Made by a program: the position numbers and the translations under genes. From positions 5,686,096-5,750,095 of the forward strand of contig JANCRA010000030.1 in assembly GCA_024362935.1 (NCBI GenBank): a stretch of DNA of 64,000 nucleotides, in the 5' to 3' direction. This document shows positions 1 to 53,100 of the stretch, one piece after another. The DNA is from Setophaga petechia (taxonomy: Eukaryota; Chordata; Aves; Passeriformes; Parulidae). How positions within the stretch are numbered: position 1 is the first letter of the stretch; every line of letters starts with the position of its first letter. A model generated the notes under the pieces. The model was given only the letters and a program-made list of their open reading frames with translations, was not told the origin of the DNA and did not search any database.

Positions 1-213
1 TAACGAAATTATACAAGAAAAAAAATAATTAAAATTTTAAAGAAACTTAAGTAACCAAAGACTACAACAAAACACCATATTAAGACATCAGTTATTAACT
101 TTCTGAATCTAAAATTCTCTTTAAAAAAACTAAACTTACCAAGATTACTAGACAAGACACAGGTTATTGACAAAACACACACTAGCACCAAGCTCAAGTT
201 TACAAATCAGTAC
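1..213 (-). other. FNBP1: FNBP1 intron 9, 5' end only
   Basis: This is the intron following the last visible exon and continuing off the left edge. It is AT-rich, with several A/T homopolymer runs near 20-40 and 120-130. I see no coding block matching FBP17 linker, HR1 or SH3 sequence here. Confidence 0.85.
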
Positions 214-39186
<38,973 letters not shown>

Positions 39187-42100
39187 TTACAAAGGGAGTA
39201 TCACCATACAGAAAGTGCTGTTAATATTTTCCATTACCAGTTAGATACTTTTATAGTGAGACAGGTTTTTAACAACAGAAATCTGTATTTTAACATGAGC
39301 CCAATTCAGTAACACTATTCATTACTCATTTCTGAATCAGTTTCATTCCAGAAATACTGGCAATTCTATTAAATACCCTCTTCTAATATAACTACTTAAA
39401 TGTAGGATAAGAAATAGATACTCATGACAGTATTTTGTTTTACTCCGAAGGACTAATCGAAGTTCCATAATTTGGGAACTGCTCCTAATTAATAATTCTG
39501 ATTTTCATATAAAAACTGTAGATTTAAACTCCAGCTTTTCCAGTGCTATGAATTTAAAATATTATTTGAACAGTTAATCTTTTTACAGAGCAGACTCCAA
39601 TTCCTTTGTAGCCTGTTTGTTCTAAAGCAGATGACATGATGCCCCCCAAAATGACATAAACTATCTTTTCTGAAAGTTTTCTTGTCCACCTCCATTTAGA
39701 TACAGATTCTGCTTTGTTCTTCAAATATTGTTGCCCTCAAAAACACTCACACATGTTTTCAGTGAAATCAAGAACATTCCACAAGTCAGTCTGGGATTTG
39801 CAAATGCCAAGAGAAATTAAGCAACTCTAAATCCAAATTAATTATCCAAGCCAGTTTATTACTATGTGCAGATTTCAATTTTAATCACCTTATTTTTCAA
39901 AATTTGGTTATTTCAACAGCACTCAAATTCCACAATCCATTCCACACAGCTTTGCAGAAGTTCTGCTTCTACAATACTTGAAATATAATTTTTAAACTGT
40001 AATGTATTGAATACTTATTCTGACAGACAGACACTGTAAAATAAACAAGGGCTTTAATATCAGCCTAACTTATTTGGCATCAGGTTCTATTATGGTTTAC
40101 AAAGAAAATAAGAGAGTAAGTTTGTACAATCTACAAATTAGATTGACCATGTTTTCTAAAAAACTCCCCACAGCACTAGAATTGGGTGGGATGCTGAGCT
40201 GCCACTACCAAAGATTCTGGCACAAGCGATGCTTCTCTGCAAATAATACATTATTTGATTCTCCAAATCAAAAAGATTTGGCCCTTTGACTCAGTGTGCA
40301 GAGCTATCACTGAGATACAAAAGCCAGACAAGCCCACTCCATTTAGACACAGAGCAGAAAAATAACTGAAAGCTACAACAAAGCCTGGCTTGTGAATTTG
40401 TTGCTTTTATCAAACACCACTTTCTGCTCTGTAGCACATCAGGCTGTGACAGAGTCACACTGTGGCAGGAGGGGCTCTGCCAGCCTTGGACAGTCATGGA
40501 CACAGGAGCTAATACAGAAAATAAACCTGCTGATAGAGAAAATAAACTTCTTAATTGTAATATGAAGGGGAGAAATAGCAACCATGTTAAGAAGACAAAA
40601 TCTGCAGAACACCATCAGGAAGGGAGGTAAATCAGCAGGTAAGGCTCGTGGAGTGGGACACACAGGGTTTGTGCATTGTGTGCTTGCTCTGCTTTAGCAT
40701 CAGGCACTGTTTCAAACCAAGCTGGCCCAACCAGACGAGGTTTCAATTGAAGTTATGTCAGTTTTAGGAAATTAAAGAGGCACTGGAGGCAGAACAGCAA
40801 AAGGTAATAGTACAAGTTAGAAAAATAGTAAAGAACCTTAAGTGCTCCAGGACTGTGTTCCAGAAACTACACTAAAGTGTTTAAGAGCAACTGGAGTAAA
40901 AAAATTCAAACTACACAAAATAAAATCCTTAATTCTAGCAGTATGAATCACCCTTGAACCAGTGTAGCATCAGTCACTCAGAAAGAGGATGTGTGCATTC
41001 TGCAGGAAGGGAATCCACAGACTAAAAATGTACATGTTTGTGTGTACACAAATCTCAATTTCAGGCAGTTTCAGAGCTGGAGAGAAGGTAAAATCAGGGA
41101 TAGCAATGATCCTCCTCCTCCTGCCAGGGGGCTCAGCTCAGCCTGGGGTCTGATGGCAGCACAGAGCAGCACCTTCTGCTCTGCTTCAGATATACAACCT
41201 CTCCACCTCTGGGATTATGCAGGAATCAGGAGAGTAATGCAAACATGGCCTTTTTAAGGTTTCTGATAAAGAGGTCTTCTAGCTCTCCCACACCCTACTC
41301 TTCCACAATTTACATTATTTAACATAAACACATGCACATAAAATAAATACCCCGTGGGGAAGTCCATTAGTCACAAGTTTACATGGATTCACACACTCCT
41401 GATTTAGAGAAGGGAAATCTCAGGCAGGGAAATTCACCCTGTAATCCCTGTAAGCAAATTTAACCACCTTTCTTGGTATAAATATCATCTGATAACCTGG
41501 CTTATTATCCTATTGTGACCCCATCCAAAGAGGAAAGGTCAAGGTTTCCCAGAGGAAAGAATGCCTTTCAAGGAGACCCTGCCCTTCAAGGTAATCCAGA
41601 TTTCAAGACAGAGCAGGTTCACCCTGAAAAGGCAACCCTGGTGGTGGCTTATCCAAAACTCCCACCATCATCCCACTCTGAATCAATTCTCAGAGCATCA
41701 TTTAGATCAGAGTTTGAATAAAAACCCAGAAATGGGATGGCATCCCACAGAGGGACCTGCTGGGCTGTTTCTAAGGCCTCACTAGGCCAAGTTGGTCATA
41801 AATAATATTGGAAATAAAACTCCCTGAGGAGCAGTGTAAGAGGAGCACACGGAGGTGCAGCTGTCAGACAGATCAACCAGGGGAAGATGCTGAATTTCTA
41901 TTTATAAAGTGAGATGAGGCACTTGCCCCGTGCCAAGCTCTAGGCAGAACCACCTCAAAAGTACAAGCACTGACCTCCACTATCAAGAAGAGAGACAAGA
42001 GGAAGTTTAGCTCTCTGCAATTTGCTAAAGAGAAGAGTTTCTGTTCTTTTCTGGGCATGGAACAGTGCTGGCCCAAGTGCCATTTCACTCAGCAGCCAAC

Positions 42101-44310
42101 GCCCCTCAGCAGTGTGTTACACTGGGGTCATGCATTCCATTGTCCCTTCCCTTTGCTGAGGGCCTTGAGGATGAAAAAAAAAGTCAGTAAAATTGGCAAC
42201 ACCATCACTGGCTGAGCATGAGATTCCAAAGGAAGGGCAGTGCAGCCAGAGGGACACCACACAGACTGTCCTCCTCACTCCATGCATCTGGGGGGACACT
42301 GAAGGTAGGCAAAGGCTCTGAGTTAAAGTTAATGAATCAAGAGATGGCAGAGGACACAACATGTGTCCAGCAGAACCTTCAATTCATGGGATCTCAAAGT
42401 CCAGGGATACATGTAATCAATGCAAAATAGGACTTCTGGAGAAGAGATTTTTGAGAGCAGTTAACAATATCATGCCTTCAAATAATCGATATTGAAAACA
42501 CTTTTTGGAAATTGATTTGCTTTTCTCAAATTTCATTACAAAAATGCATTATCAATAGGAAACTGGAGTTTAAAACCCCCATCAATTATTCTGGAGTCTA
42601 ATGAGAGAACAAGACATGTTTTCAGCACAAAGTGCACCAGCCCTGGCAGAGATGGTTTGGCAGGTGAATGTGCCACTGCAGCTCTGCAGGGTCAGCCACC
42701 AGCTGCAGGAGGGCTCAGGTGCCCCAGGAGCTGCTGTTTCAGCTCTCAGTTTCAATACACAGACTCTCCTCTGTTCATTTCTGCAGCATCCTCACCCTTC
42801 CAGTCAGGGAGAACATTAGGAAACAATAAACTCCACAGGGCTTTAGCATTCAAGAAAACAAGGCAAGAAATATGATGCAATGTTCAGTAAGAATGCTCCC
42901 ACATGGCCACAGCGAGGGAGAAACAAAAGGTCACACCACACCTGTTTTCTCAGAAAAAGAACCACCAAAACATTTTCTCTAAGAATTCACTGCTTTCCTC
43001 TGGCTTAGAGATTGGTTCACACCTAAGAATGATTTCTGAGCAGAAATCCTGCACTGACAGTCAGCTGTCTGTCACAGGAGGCTCCCACCACAGTCTTCAT
43101 ATGTTACTATGTCCTTCCAATCTGCCAAATCTCACGTTCCCCCAGTTTCAAGTGCCTGTGTTTATTGTGGTATCAGCTTACTAAAAAAGAATAGACTTCT
43201 AATTGCCTGTCACAATATGCATGTAATTAAAAAACTTGTGGAACTGTAACTTACCCCCTTCATCAGATTCCCCCTGCTTCCCAAAGCCAGCAACATGAGC
43301 CACTACAAACTTCCCCAGGTGATGGAGGAGCTGGAATAGAGGAGCTGATCCACCTAACTCAGGGGGAAAGCAGAGCCCCTGATGCTAAAAAAAGCTGTTC
43401 AGAGCTTAACATATTCTTGAGCATGCACACAAAAACTGAAGCTCAAAAGAGGGAAGTAAAACTTTAGTTATTAACTTGAACAGGAATTTGACATCCAAGT
43501 ACCCAGAATGCTTTGACTATTTTAACCCTAGGGCAAAGTGTGTTTCTAAATTCATTTTCTAACTTCATTTCTGTGCCCATTAATTCTCTCCCGGTGCTTT
43601 TACCACTGCCCAAATAAGCTCCCATCCATGCATTCTTTGTGAAATTCAGTTGCATGCTTGTTACCCTGACAATGCTTAAAATGGAAATAGTGCTGCCCAT
43701 TTGCTTTGCTCCATTTGAATGGTTACTTTAAGCTGTCAAATCCCCTTCACTTCTCAACTGCCCTGCTGAAGTCACATTCCCCAGCTATGCAAAGTATGTT
43801 GGGAAGAGGAAAGTTGGCCATTAAGGGAAAAAAAAAGAGGCAAAAGAAAAACCTTCTTCCCATTTCTTGGCCATATAACATGGAGTACAACCAATTCTTG
43901 AGCAATAAAGTGTTATTCATGAGGTCTTTGAAGATCAGCTCAGTGAGATATTCCTTCCTCTTTCTAGAAGGCTTCCATCTATTGCAAAATAGTTCAACAC
44001 ATGGTGTTCAGACCCAAAGATGGAGCTTCACTTGCCACCAAGGGGCTTCTTCTGCCTTAACACTGACTGGAATGAAGGGGATGCCCTCACTTTCCCCTTG
44101 AGCTGCAGCCAGCCAGACTCACCCTGCCCAGTTCCAACACACAGCCAGGCCAGAAGGACTGGGGTTTCTACTTGTTTTCAGCTGTGAACAAAATTTTAGA
44201 TTCTAGGAGAATTTACCAATTAATTCTGCAATTTAAATCTTCCTGTCAAACCTGCCCAGAGTAGACTGAGCTGGCAGCTTTTACTGTAGCAGTATCCAGG
44301 CTAAACTGGC

Positions 44311-44350
44311 ACTGTCACCCTTTCTGCTGCTGTCAGGGGTGACAGTGCAG
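44311..44350. repeat. Perfect 12-bp inverted repeat (hairpin)
   Basis: GCACTGTCACCC at 44311-44322 pairs exactly with GGGTGACAGTGC at 44339-44350 across a 16-base loop. The stem is GC-rich. No flanking direct repeats are evident. Confidence 0.85.
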
Positions 44351-47300
44351 AACTGTGAAATTAAGAATGCTAACATGGAGACAAATAATGAAGAAAGACT
44401 ATGATGAAAAGTCAGATGCTAATAGCAAATGAAAGGCCTTTATTTTTAGCATATGCCTCCTGTAATTCTCATGCAGCAATGCAATAAAAGACTCAGAATT
44501 ATTGAATATTCAGAATATTTAAAGACTTTCTACTATCTCATTCCCCAGTGAGTTTGACTCTGTTTCCTCACAAGATTATTTGTTTACTTTCATTAATAAC
44601 AAAAATAGTAATAGGGGAATTAATAGCTAATTTTTACCTCTGATCATACCTTCTCCTACCATATCTTTTTTTTTAAAACACTCTCATTCACTTTCATCGG
44701 CAAAAAGGAATTAAAGTGAAGATCAAGAATACATTACAGTGTTCAATTTATAAATTACTTTTTTAGATTCCATGGTTTAACAACTTCAAATTATAAAAAT
44801 AATTAACGAGAGGACGAGCCCTTCACAGGCTCTGCTGAGTCCCATATGGCACTCCAGTGCTGGCAGAATACAGGGGAATGCAGATCTCAGATCCCCAGAG
44901 ACCTACAATAAAGCTATATGCAAATGTTAACAGTCTCCAGGCAAATTAATAATGAAAGAAAATGCATAAAATACAGGCTACCACTGCAAGAGCCTTCCAG
45001 AAAACAGAGATGAGTAGAAAATACCAAAGCAATTCAGCATCTGTTGACTCAGCCACTACTGATGAGAATCAACTTCCCACACAAAACTTGTCAGCAAGTC
45101 AGTGAAACCCTCAGTTAATGACACTAAACAAATATCCTGATTATATATGGAACACAGGACACCAACCTTTCCCTTCCTGCAGCAGAGACAGGGAGCACTC
45201 AGAGCACTGTGGGGCAGGGACAGCATCTCTGCCAGGCTCACACTCACTCGGAGCTGAGGCTTCACTGGTTCCTTTCTGAACCTTCCATTGCCCCACACAT
45301 CCGGCCCCTGCTAACAAAGCTGTTTGTGATCACGTGCGTTTGTCATGCAGATCACCTCTTCAGCCACACATGCTTCATTTCATTTTACCCTTCAAGTATT
45401 AAATAAATTCTTCCCAACCTTTTCACCAGGAGTTCTGCTTGAGCTGAATAATAAATAGCCCAGAGAAAAAATCCATCTTACTTGCCCATCTCCAGCTTCC
45501 TTTCATTGCCACCCCTAAACACATTTTTCCATAAAGCCCTCAAGGTTAACTAAGCTATCTCTTCCATTCACCTGGTAACTTTATCTAGCTAGGAGACCAC
45601 AAAAAGAAATATAAGATTCTTTGCTGCATCATTAGGAAACTGAATGTATTTCAAACGTGTGTGAAGAGGAATTGACAGAAAGCAAGAGTGGAAACAAACT
45701 ATGTTTAAGGTTGAAATACCTTTTATGTTGCTAGATAAACTCACCTCCACTATCCTGCCTGTTTCAATAGATATTATGAATAAAGCAGTTTCTGGGCCAT
45801 ATTTCAGCCTTGCAATGCTTAACCTCCTTCAGCATTTTGCTGAAGCTGGAAAGCAAAATAAGTTCTGATACTTATGCCAGTTTTAATTTGGATAGAAAAT
45901 AACATTGTCCCAGTATAATAGCAAGGCCCTTTGCACAGCCTTGTAATTGCTTCTGAGACCAACCACACTCATCCCCACCCCAAAAACCACCTTCCACAAA
46001 CTCAAGAGTGACCCCTCCTGCTAATTAATCCGGGGTGCTGACCCACAGGCAGGTTTTGGCCATACCTTAACCCTACCTGGATAAAAACCTGACTTAATTC
46101 AAACAAGAAACGCTTCTGAGAAAACCCATGAGCAGCTGGCACAAAGACCAGCACCTGGAGAGCACCATGAATATTCCAGCTGCTCTGAGGCATGGCCAGT
46201 CCTGGGAGCACAACCAGATCATCAGGGCTGACAGGGAACCAGTTTGATTGCAACATCTCACTGAAAGATCCACCTACAGCAGAGCTGAACATCCCCACTA
46301 ATGAAAGGGGTGAGCTTTGTTCTGGTGAAGGTTCAACCTCCTTGTGGAGAAGGTGCCCAACACACAGCACTGGGCTCCAGAGCCCACAGCAGTGAAAGCA
46401 GCAAAGCCAACACCAAGCTCCCCAAGCAGGGCTGGGAGGGACAGTGGCTCTCTGAGCAGCAGCAGGTCAGCAAGAGGCCAGCTCTGCCTGCTGGAGAGGT
46501 CACTGGGAGTGCAGCCATGGTGACCCACTTTAACAAACACCTCTTATGGAAGCCCTGCAAAACCCAGCACGTGGCTCACGGGGAGAAGCTTCCCAGGGTG
46601 AGTACAACCCATGTCATCCACTGCCAAGGCATTCACACACACACTCTCAGTGTCTCCTTCTCTCTGCTGACAGCTTAAACTGTGAAGTGAAACTGCTCCT
46701 TTTGCAGCAGCCAGAAGGTTCTGAGTCAGAGGCCACAGAAGCAGTGGAGCTCCAGGAGCAGGTGATCCTGCAAGAAACCTCCTGGTCTTGCCCCTAAGGG
46801 CTGCTCTTACCCCTTCTTACTCTGCCCAAACCCTCCACCATGCTCCCCATCCTGGGGTCAAACAAGCCTCCTCCTCCCCCTACGCCTTGGTATCCTGAAG
46901 AGGATGTGGTAAAGCAGAACTTGTAGTTCCTCCATAGCAACAGGGCAAGTAACTGTGCTAACACAGCAGGCAGGAAGGAAGGTGAGAGAGGGGATGTGGT
47001 TGCTGGTACTGCAGCAGCTCAAAGATGCTGAAAGAGGTAAGATAACAGAGAGGAGTGATGAATTCTGGCGAGGGGGAAGGCAGGAGGATATGATCAGTTC
47101 AGCTGCAGCAGGACAGAGCTGATGAGCAACAGGTGATGAAGAGAAACAGCAACTGAGCCAAATAATGGATAGTGAGGGACAAATAAGACTGCCCTTTGTT
47201 TTCTTGGAACAAGGGAGTTTTTGAGGATAAATTCTGTAGGTTACATGTCCTAGACTGCATGGACAGAAGTGCATCCATCATGGAGCAGTAGGTGCTATTT

Positions 47301-50136
47301 TGGTTTTATTCAAACAGGTACCTGAAAAGGCCAGGCTGAGGCATCACATGCTGTTATCAGTGGGAGATCCTTCAAAAGATAATGTTCCATCTCTTGAAAA
47401 AGGAAATGTGCTTCTTAGAGGTGTCACAGTTTCATGCTCTTGTGCTCTTGAAAATGAATTTTATAGCTCTCTTTGAATAACGAAAAGGTAAGGCTCAAAA
47501 AACACCATTTCAATGTCCAAGGACACTTTTCATAGATGGCCATGATGCAGCAGCAATTCATTTCCTTCAAATAAATTTATACACTTTGAGGTTTGAGGCA
47601 CTGCATGACTTTTCCACAATGAGAACCATCTGTCACGAGCCGCCCATTCAGAAAGGAACACTGCTTTTCAAACCTACAATTCTGCTTACAAAACACACTC
47701 AAGAAACCCCAGAACAAGACACAGTTTTGTTTCAAAATACATTATAATGTGCAAATTACAACCCAGGATGTAAGAAAGCTCTTAAAGAACAAGATAATAA
47801 GAGAGAAACTTCAAATAATGCCAGATGTTAAATTGGACTGTTTTTATTGAAGGACTGAGTGCATTTCAACCTTTTCATGCACTTGTTCAGTTATTTAAAT
47901 TGGAGACAAACATGCACATGCTATTTCTTTTGGTGATTCCAGTGGAATTCAACTGATTTAAGTGAATTTATTTGTACTAGGTATGAGGACAAACAGCAAA
48001 ATCCAGACTTCAAAATCCAGACTCATTAGCTAAGCAAAGGCTCATAACTGCTGAAATCTACTGGGACCACAGAGATGATGCATCTCTACCATTAGAATTA
48101 ATTAAACCCACAAATCCCATTTAAAAAAAAAAAAGAAACTAAAAACAAGGAAACAAAACAAAGCAATGCTAACCTCCTCCTTCTGCTCATCCTGGGGGAA
48201 CAGGAATGGGATAAAGATTTGGTTTTTGCTGACAGTATCCAGACCTGCAGCCTGAAAGCTGCAAGGACCCACAGGGATTCACTGCTCCGTGCATTATAAA
48301 CAAGAACTTTGAAAATGAGCAGATCTCCCGGTTTGTGGGGCTCTGCTGCTAGCAGGGTATAAATCATGAGCTCCAGATACGAGCTGCCTCCCCCAGGAGT
48401 TGCAGCATGGTAACAATGCTAAATATACTGCTGCTGTTGTTCCAGGAAGGTTTTTCAGTTGACAAATGTTGCAACTTTTCACTGTTCCCCAGCACCATCC
48501 CACTTCCCCCATTTAATACACACCCATTCGTTTCTTCTGGAATTATTTGAACAAATGCAATTTTAGAACTAATTCCCAGTAAATCTTTTGCTGGCCACAT
48601 CTTGGATTAACTGTTGACTGATTTTCATCCTCTTTTTTTTTCTCCCAGTCTGTGAAGCTCTCCCTCAGTAATACCAGCTGTTAAAACAAAGATCAACAAG
48701 AGCTCTTGCCCACGGTTTCCCCTTTGGGCAGCTGTGTACTGATTATTAAAAATGAGCCATAGAGTGCTCCTGCTCATTGCATGGTGTGGATAACTACAAT
48801 AGAAAGCCAAACAGGCCTGCTGATCCATTTAAAAGAACACACACAAAAAAGACAATTCTGCCCTCTTATCCAAAACCATGCTGAATCACAGCAGCAGAAT
48901 CTTATCCACAAGAACAATACTTCAGACTGTAGCAGTCTGTGGGAATGTGTTTTTTTGGGAAATTAGCTTTTTGCCCAACTTTACCACAAGCCAATGCCAT
49001 ACTGGTTTCATCATGTAGGATACCCAAGTTGTTTTATGCATCCTCAAAGTCAAAATTTATTAATTAGTATCAAACCTTTTTGAATGTGATTCTGCTCTGA
49101 GCACACAACTTGAGTTTAGGAAAGACGTTTGGTGGGATTAATTTGATTTTTTTTTTAATATCACCACTTAAAAACAATCAGTAACATTGTTCCATCTTGC
49201 AAATAAGAGTCCTTGGTCTCCCTCTATCAAAATTAGCCCCAAAAGATAACAGTGAAAAAAACTAGCAAAGGTCTTGTCAGGTATGCCTGGTATTCTCAAC
49301 AGCAAAACTTCTAATCTCCACTAAATAAATCCCCTGGTGGGTGTAGAACTGAGCACGTGTGCAAAGCTCTTTCCTACACAGGTTAATGCAAAGATGTTTT
49401 TATTCACTAAACTCAACAGCCTGTACTCCTCGTATTTCTTTCCACCTCCTCCCCTGGTTGTGAAGCCAGAACTGACCAAACCCCAGTGCAGGCACCGTGT
49501 CCTTCCAGGATGTTTATGCAGACACTGAGAAAAGAAAAATCTGTAAAAATCACTAATTGTGCTTAGCTTGAGGCTGAGTCCCACAGTCACTGGAGCAATG
49601 GCAATAACTAGGGTTAGAAAAATAAGCTCTCCTACTTCAGGGTGTGTCAAACCCTTCCTAAAGTTCAAAAGAAAAATGAAGATGTGAACTGACTGTTCCC
49701 TCCTCTCATTTTGAAATTAAATGGAACAAACTGCTGAAAAACTTCTTTGTAGAGGGGGTTCAAAAAGCATTTAATACCTTAAATACCATGACATGACAAA
49801 TACAATCCTAGATTTTTCAAGAGTCACTTCACACTCAAGACCAAATAAGATTACTGCTATGCCTGAAGTATTTCTATCTGCCATTGCATTCCATTTTTAA
49901 CCCAGAAATTAGATTAGGTTCTTCCACTTGGATCCAAGAAATAGCGAAGTTTCCAGAACAGGAAGATTATCAGAGATATATGCAACTCAGGAATCTAATG
50001 CAATGGATAGAACAACAATGTCAGAGTGTATAACATTTAAAATGTCTGCAAATAACAAAGTTGGTCACTTCAAAATATGCTAACAAACATATTCTGTTCA
50101 AAGTGCATTTCATAATTCAGAATTATCTATTCATAC

Positions 50137-50158
50137 ACTCCACTCAATGGAGTGGAGT
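50137..50158. repeat. 9-bp inverted repeat with 4-base loop
   Basis: ACTCCACTC at 50137-50145 pairs with GAGTGGAGT at 50150-50158, with loop AATG. It is a short cruciform-capable palindrome of unknown role. Confidence 0.75.
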
Positions 50159-53100
50159 CAAGCTACACTGGCAAAAAATGGATAAATTCTGGAACTAGGC
50201 CAGAAATATAAGCAAAGAGCCAAAAGAAAGCTGTAGAGATTCTGTGCCTTAAACCAATCCGTTAAGGTTTCTCACACAGTTTTATTACAACAAAACCTGG
50301 ACCTTCATGCAGCTGTAAAACTGGCAACCAAGACAGACCTCTAACATCCTGTCACATATTCTTCTTTTACCCAATACCTTTCTCCTCTCAGTTTTTCACT
50401 GATAAACATTCAAGGAAGAGCTTAACCCCAGCTGCATCTGCACTCTGCAATGCTCTAGAGTCAGGCCATTTATCTCAATTTTGACAAAAACACTGTTTCA
50501 GTCTGATCCCAATGCATAAAATATTCAGACTTTATGTTGATCTTTGCCATGTTTCTCCTCCTCTACAAAAGACAACAGCACCTGTACAGCCACGGAATTA
50601 CCAAGCTAAAATATGGTCAGACCAAAACTAATGTGGCAAATCTACCACGGACACATCTTGCTAAGATCAGAAACATCCACCTGTGCATCAAAGCAGGAAT
50701 TGCTATTGATAATAATTCTTCAATTACTTCAGTCTCTCATCCTTTAGAGGAAAAGATTCCTATTCTCACATGCTCACTTCTGTGACACTTCTATGAAGTT
50801 TATCCTCAGGTAACAACTCCCATTAACTGGAGTGTGAGCTTGTGTTACATCAAAGTTTAAATCTGAGGAAAAGTAATCGCATTTCCCTTAACCAAATAAT
50901 CACTGCACAAAGCCTCTCAAAGTCCACTGGGCCTCCCCTTTCTCCCAACAGAGGCTGCTCTCAGTTCTAAGACTGCAGCAAAACGAAATGAATGCATCAA
51001 AGTAGGTGGAATAAGGGGGAAACATTGTGTAAAATGCTGACCCACCAGAAGCATACAAAGCATTTGTTCAGTGGTGACAATGAATAATTTAATCTGAGGC
51101 AAATTACCAAACAAACATCAATTAAATTACATGCTAGACTACAAGAGAAAGTTCTCCCACACACATTTCAGGTTTGCAGAGTCAATAGAGCAGCACAATG
51201 CAGCCAGGATTGTGACAGAGTCATTCTGGCTGCTCACTGAGGGATGCTTGACATTCTCCTCAGTACATATGACAATTGCAAGAATCTAAAGAGAAAGAGG
51301 TAAATTTAACTCCATCACACTAAACAAACATCCACACAAGAACATTTAAGAGACCACGTGTCACCCAGCCTTGTAAAAGGCAAGAAATCAGAGCTCCCTG
51401 CCCCATAAATGACACTGATGAAACGTGCAGAACTAGAGTTTACTGCACAGTTGTCTACCAGCCATTCATTTTCAGTGCCTGAGCACCTGAGCAGAGAGCA
51501 TTTAAAGCAATCTGCAGCAGCAGCAGAGGCTCCCCAGCCTGACAGCAGCCTCCTTGTGCTGAATGCTGCCTTGACCCAGGAGCTGCAGAGCCAGGCCCAG
51601 CTCTCAGAGCCCCTGGGCAGCCCCAGCTGGGTGTGTGTGGTTTGCTGCCTGTGCCACAGGGATGCTCAGGACAGCCACAGTCCCAGCCCCAGCACACAAA
51701 GCTCAAGTTCTCTCTGCTGACCACGCTGTGCCAGCCAAGACAACCTGAAATTACAGTTTCTAGAAAGTAGGGCAGCTACACACTGCCCAAACCTTTCGGT
51801 CTGGCTCCCTGCACAGCCTCCAGCCTCTCAAAGAAAAACAGTCCCAATATTTTATGGAAATAAATCAACAATTACAGTTTCTTTTGACCAATATGGCTTG
51901 GAAACCTAAGCATTAGGAATAAATGACATTTTGCCATCCTGAGCTAGAAGAGCAACATCCTTTGATCCTTTAAGTAAGGACTGCTTCCCTCAGCAAGGAG
52001 ATTCTGCTCCTAAGCTGGATAGGCAAGTCTGGCTGAGCAAAAGGGGTAATCCAGTTTTCTTGTGACAACAATCTCATTTCCTTAGGTTCCAAAAACACAT
52101 GTGAATATTCTAAAACTCATGCTGTGACAATGATACGTGATACAGATTTCAAACTCTCACTGCACTTGAAGAAATAAATATCTTTACAATACCATAAGTA
52201 AACAGCCTCGTATTAATATAGTTTTCTGACAAAGTTGTGAAGAAAATCACTACCCAGTTTAGAGCAGTGCTTATTGGAGCCAAGATTAAAAACCACACTT
52301 GGGTCACACCAGTCTGACCACTTGCCTCTGCTCACCCCATCTTCTAAACTACATACTTGCTTAAATCCAGGAACAGTGAAACAAGGGACAGCATGGAACA
52401 CTGGATTTTTTAGCTTTCACTGAAATATTTGTTTCAGCCTCTAAATAAAATAATCTACTTCAAGACCTTGAACATTGACTTCTAAAGTTTTAAACTTTTA
52501 GTAGTTGTTGACAACAATTCATATCCCTCTCCAGCTGCCAGGCAGAATATTGGTTTTGAGGAGGAGTGTGTTGTCCCACCAAAGACAAAAAAAAGTTTAA
52601 TGTCATATCAGCTCTACTCTGGCATTTAAATAGTAACTTAAAATACACATAAAATCAAGTTGAGGCTGCCTCCAGCCTCATTAAAACCACATTATGTTCC
52701 AAGCACCATAAAGTCACCCCAGGACATTTACCTAACTGCAAAGGCAAATATTTTTGCACCATAAATCCCATGCATAAAACCATGCAATAAACATATCCAA
52801 TGGCATCTAGATAAAGGCACTAATAGGAGACTCATATAATCAGCTATACAGTAAAACCTAGAGCACAATCAAGCTCCATGACAATTAATACTACCAGGAA
52901 AAGCTCTTACTAACTTTCCCAAGGCCAGGATGCAGAACCTTTCTGAAGTACAGATCTCCAAATTCTTTATAAAGCTGGTAAGGCTACGGCAAGCAGACAA
53001 GAATTTAAAACTCTCTTTTAAGGAGTTTAGAGCCAACAAAGCTCCTGGTATTTTAGTGCCATTGCAGGCTCTTGTAACACTGCAGGCATTTAGAAGCAGC

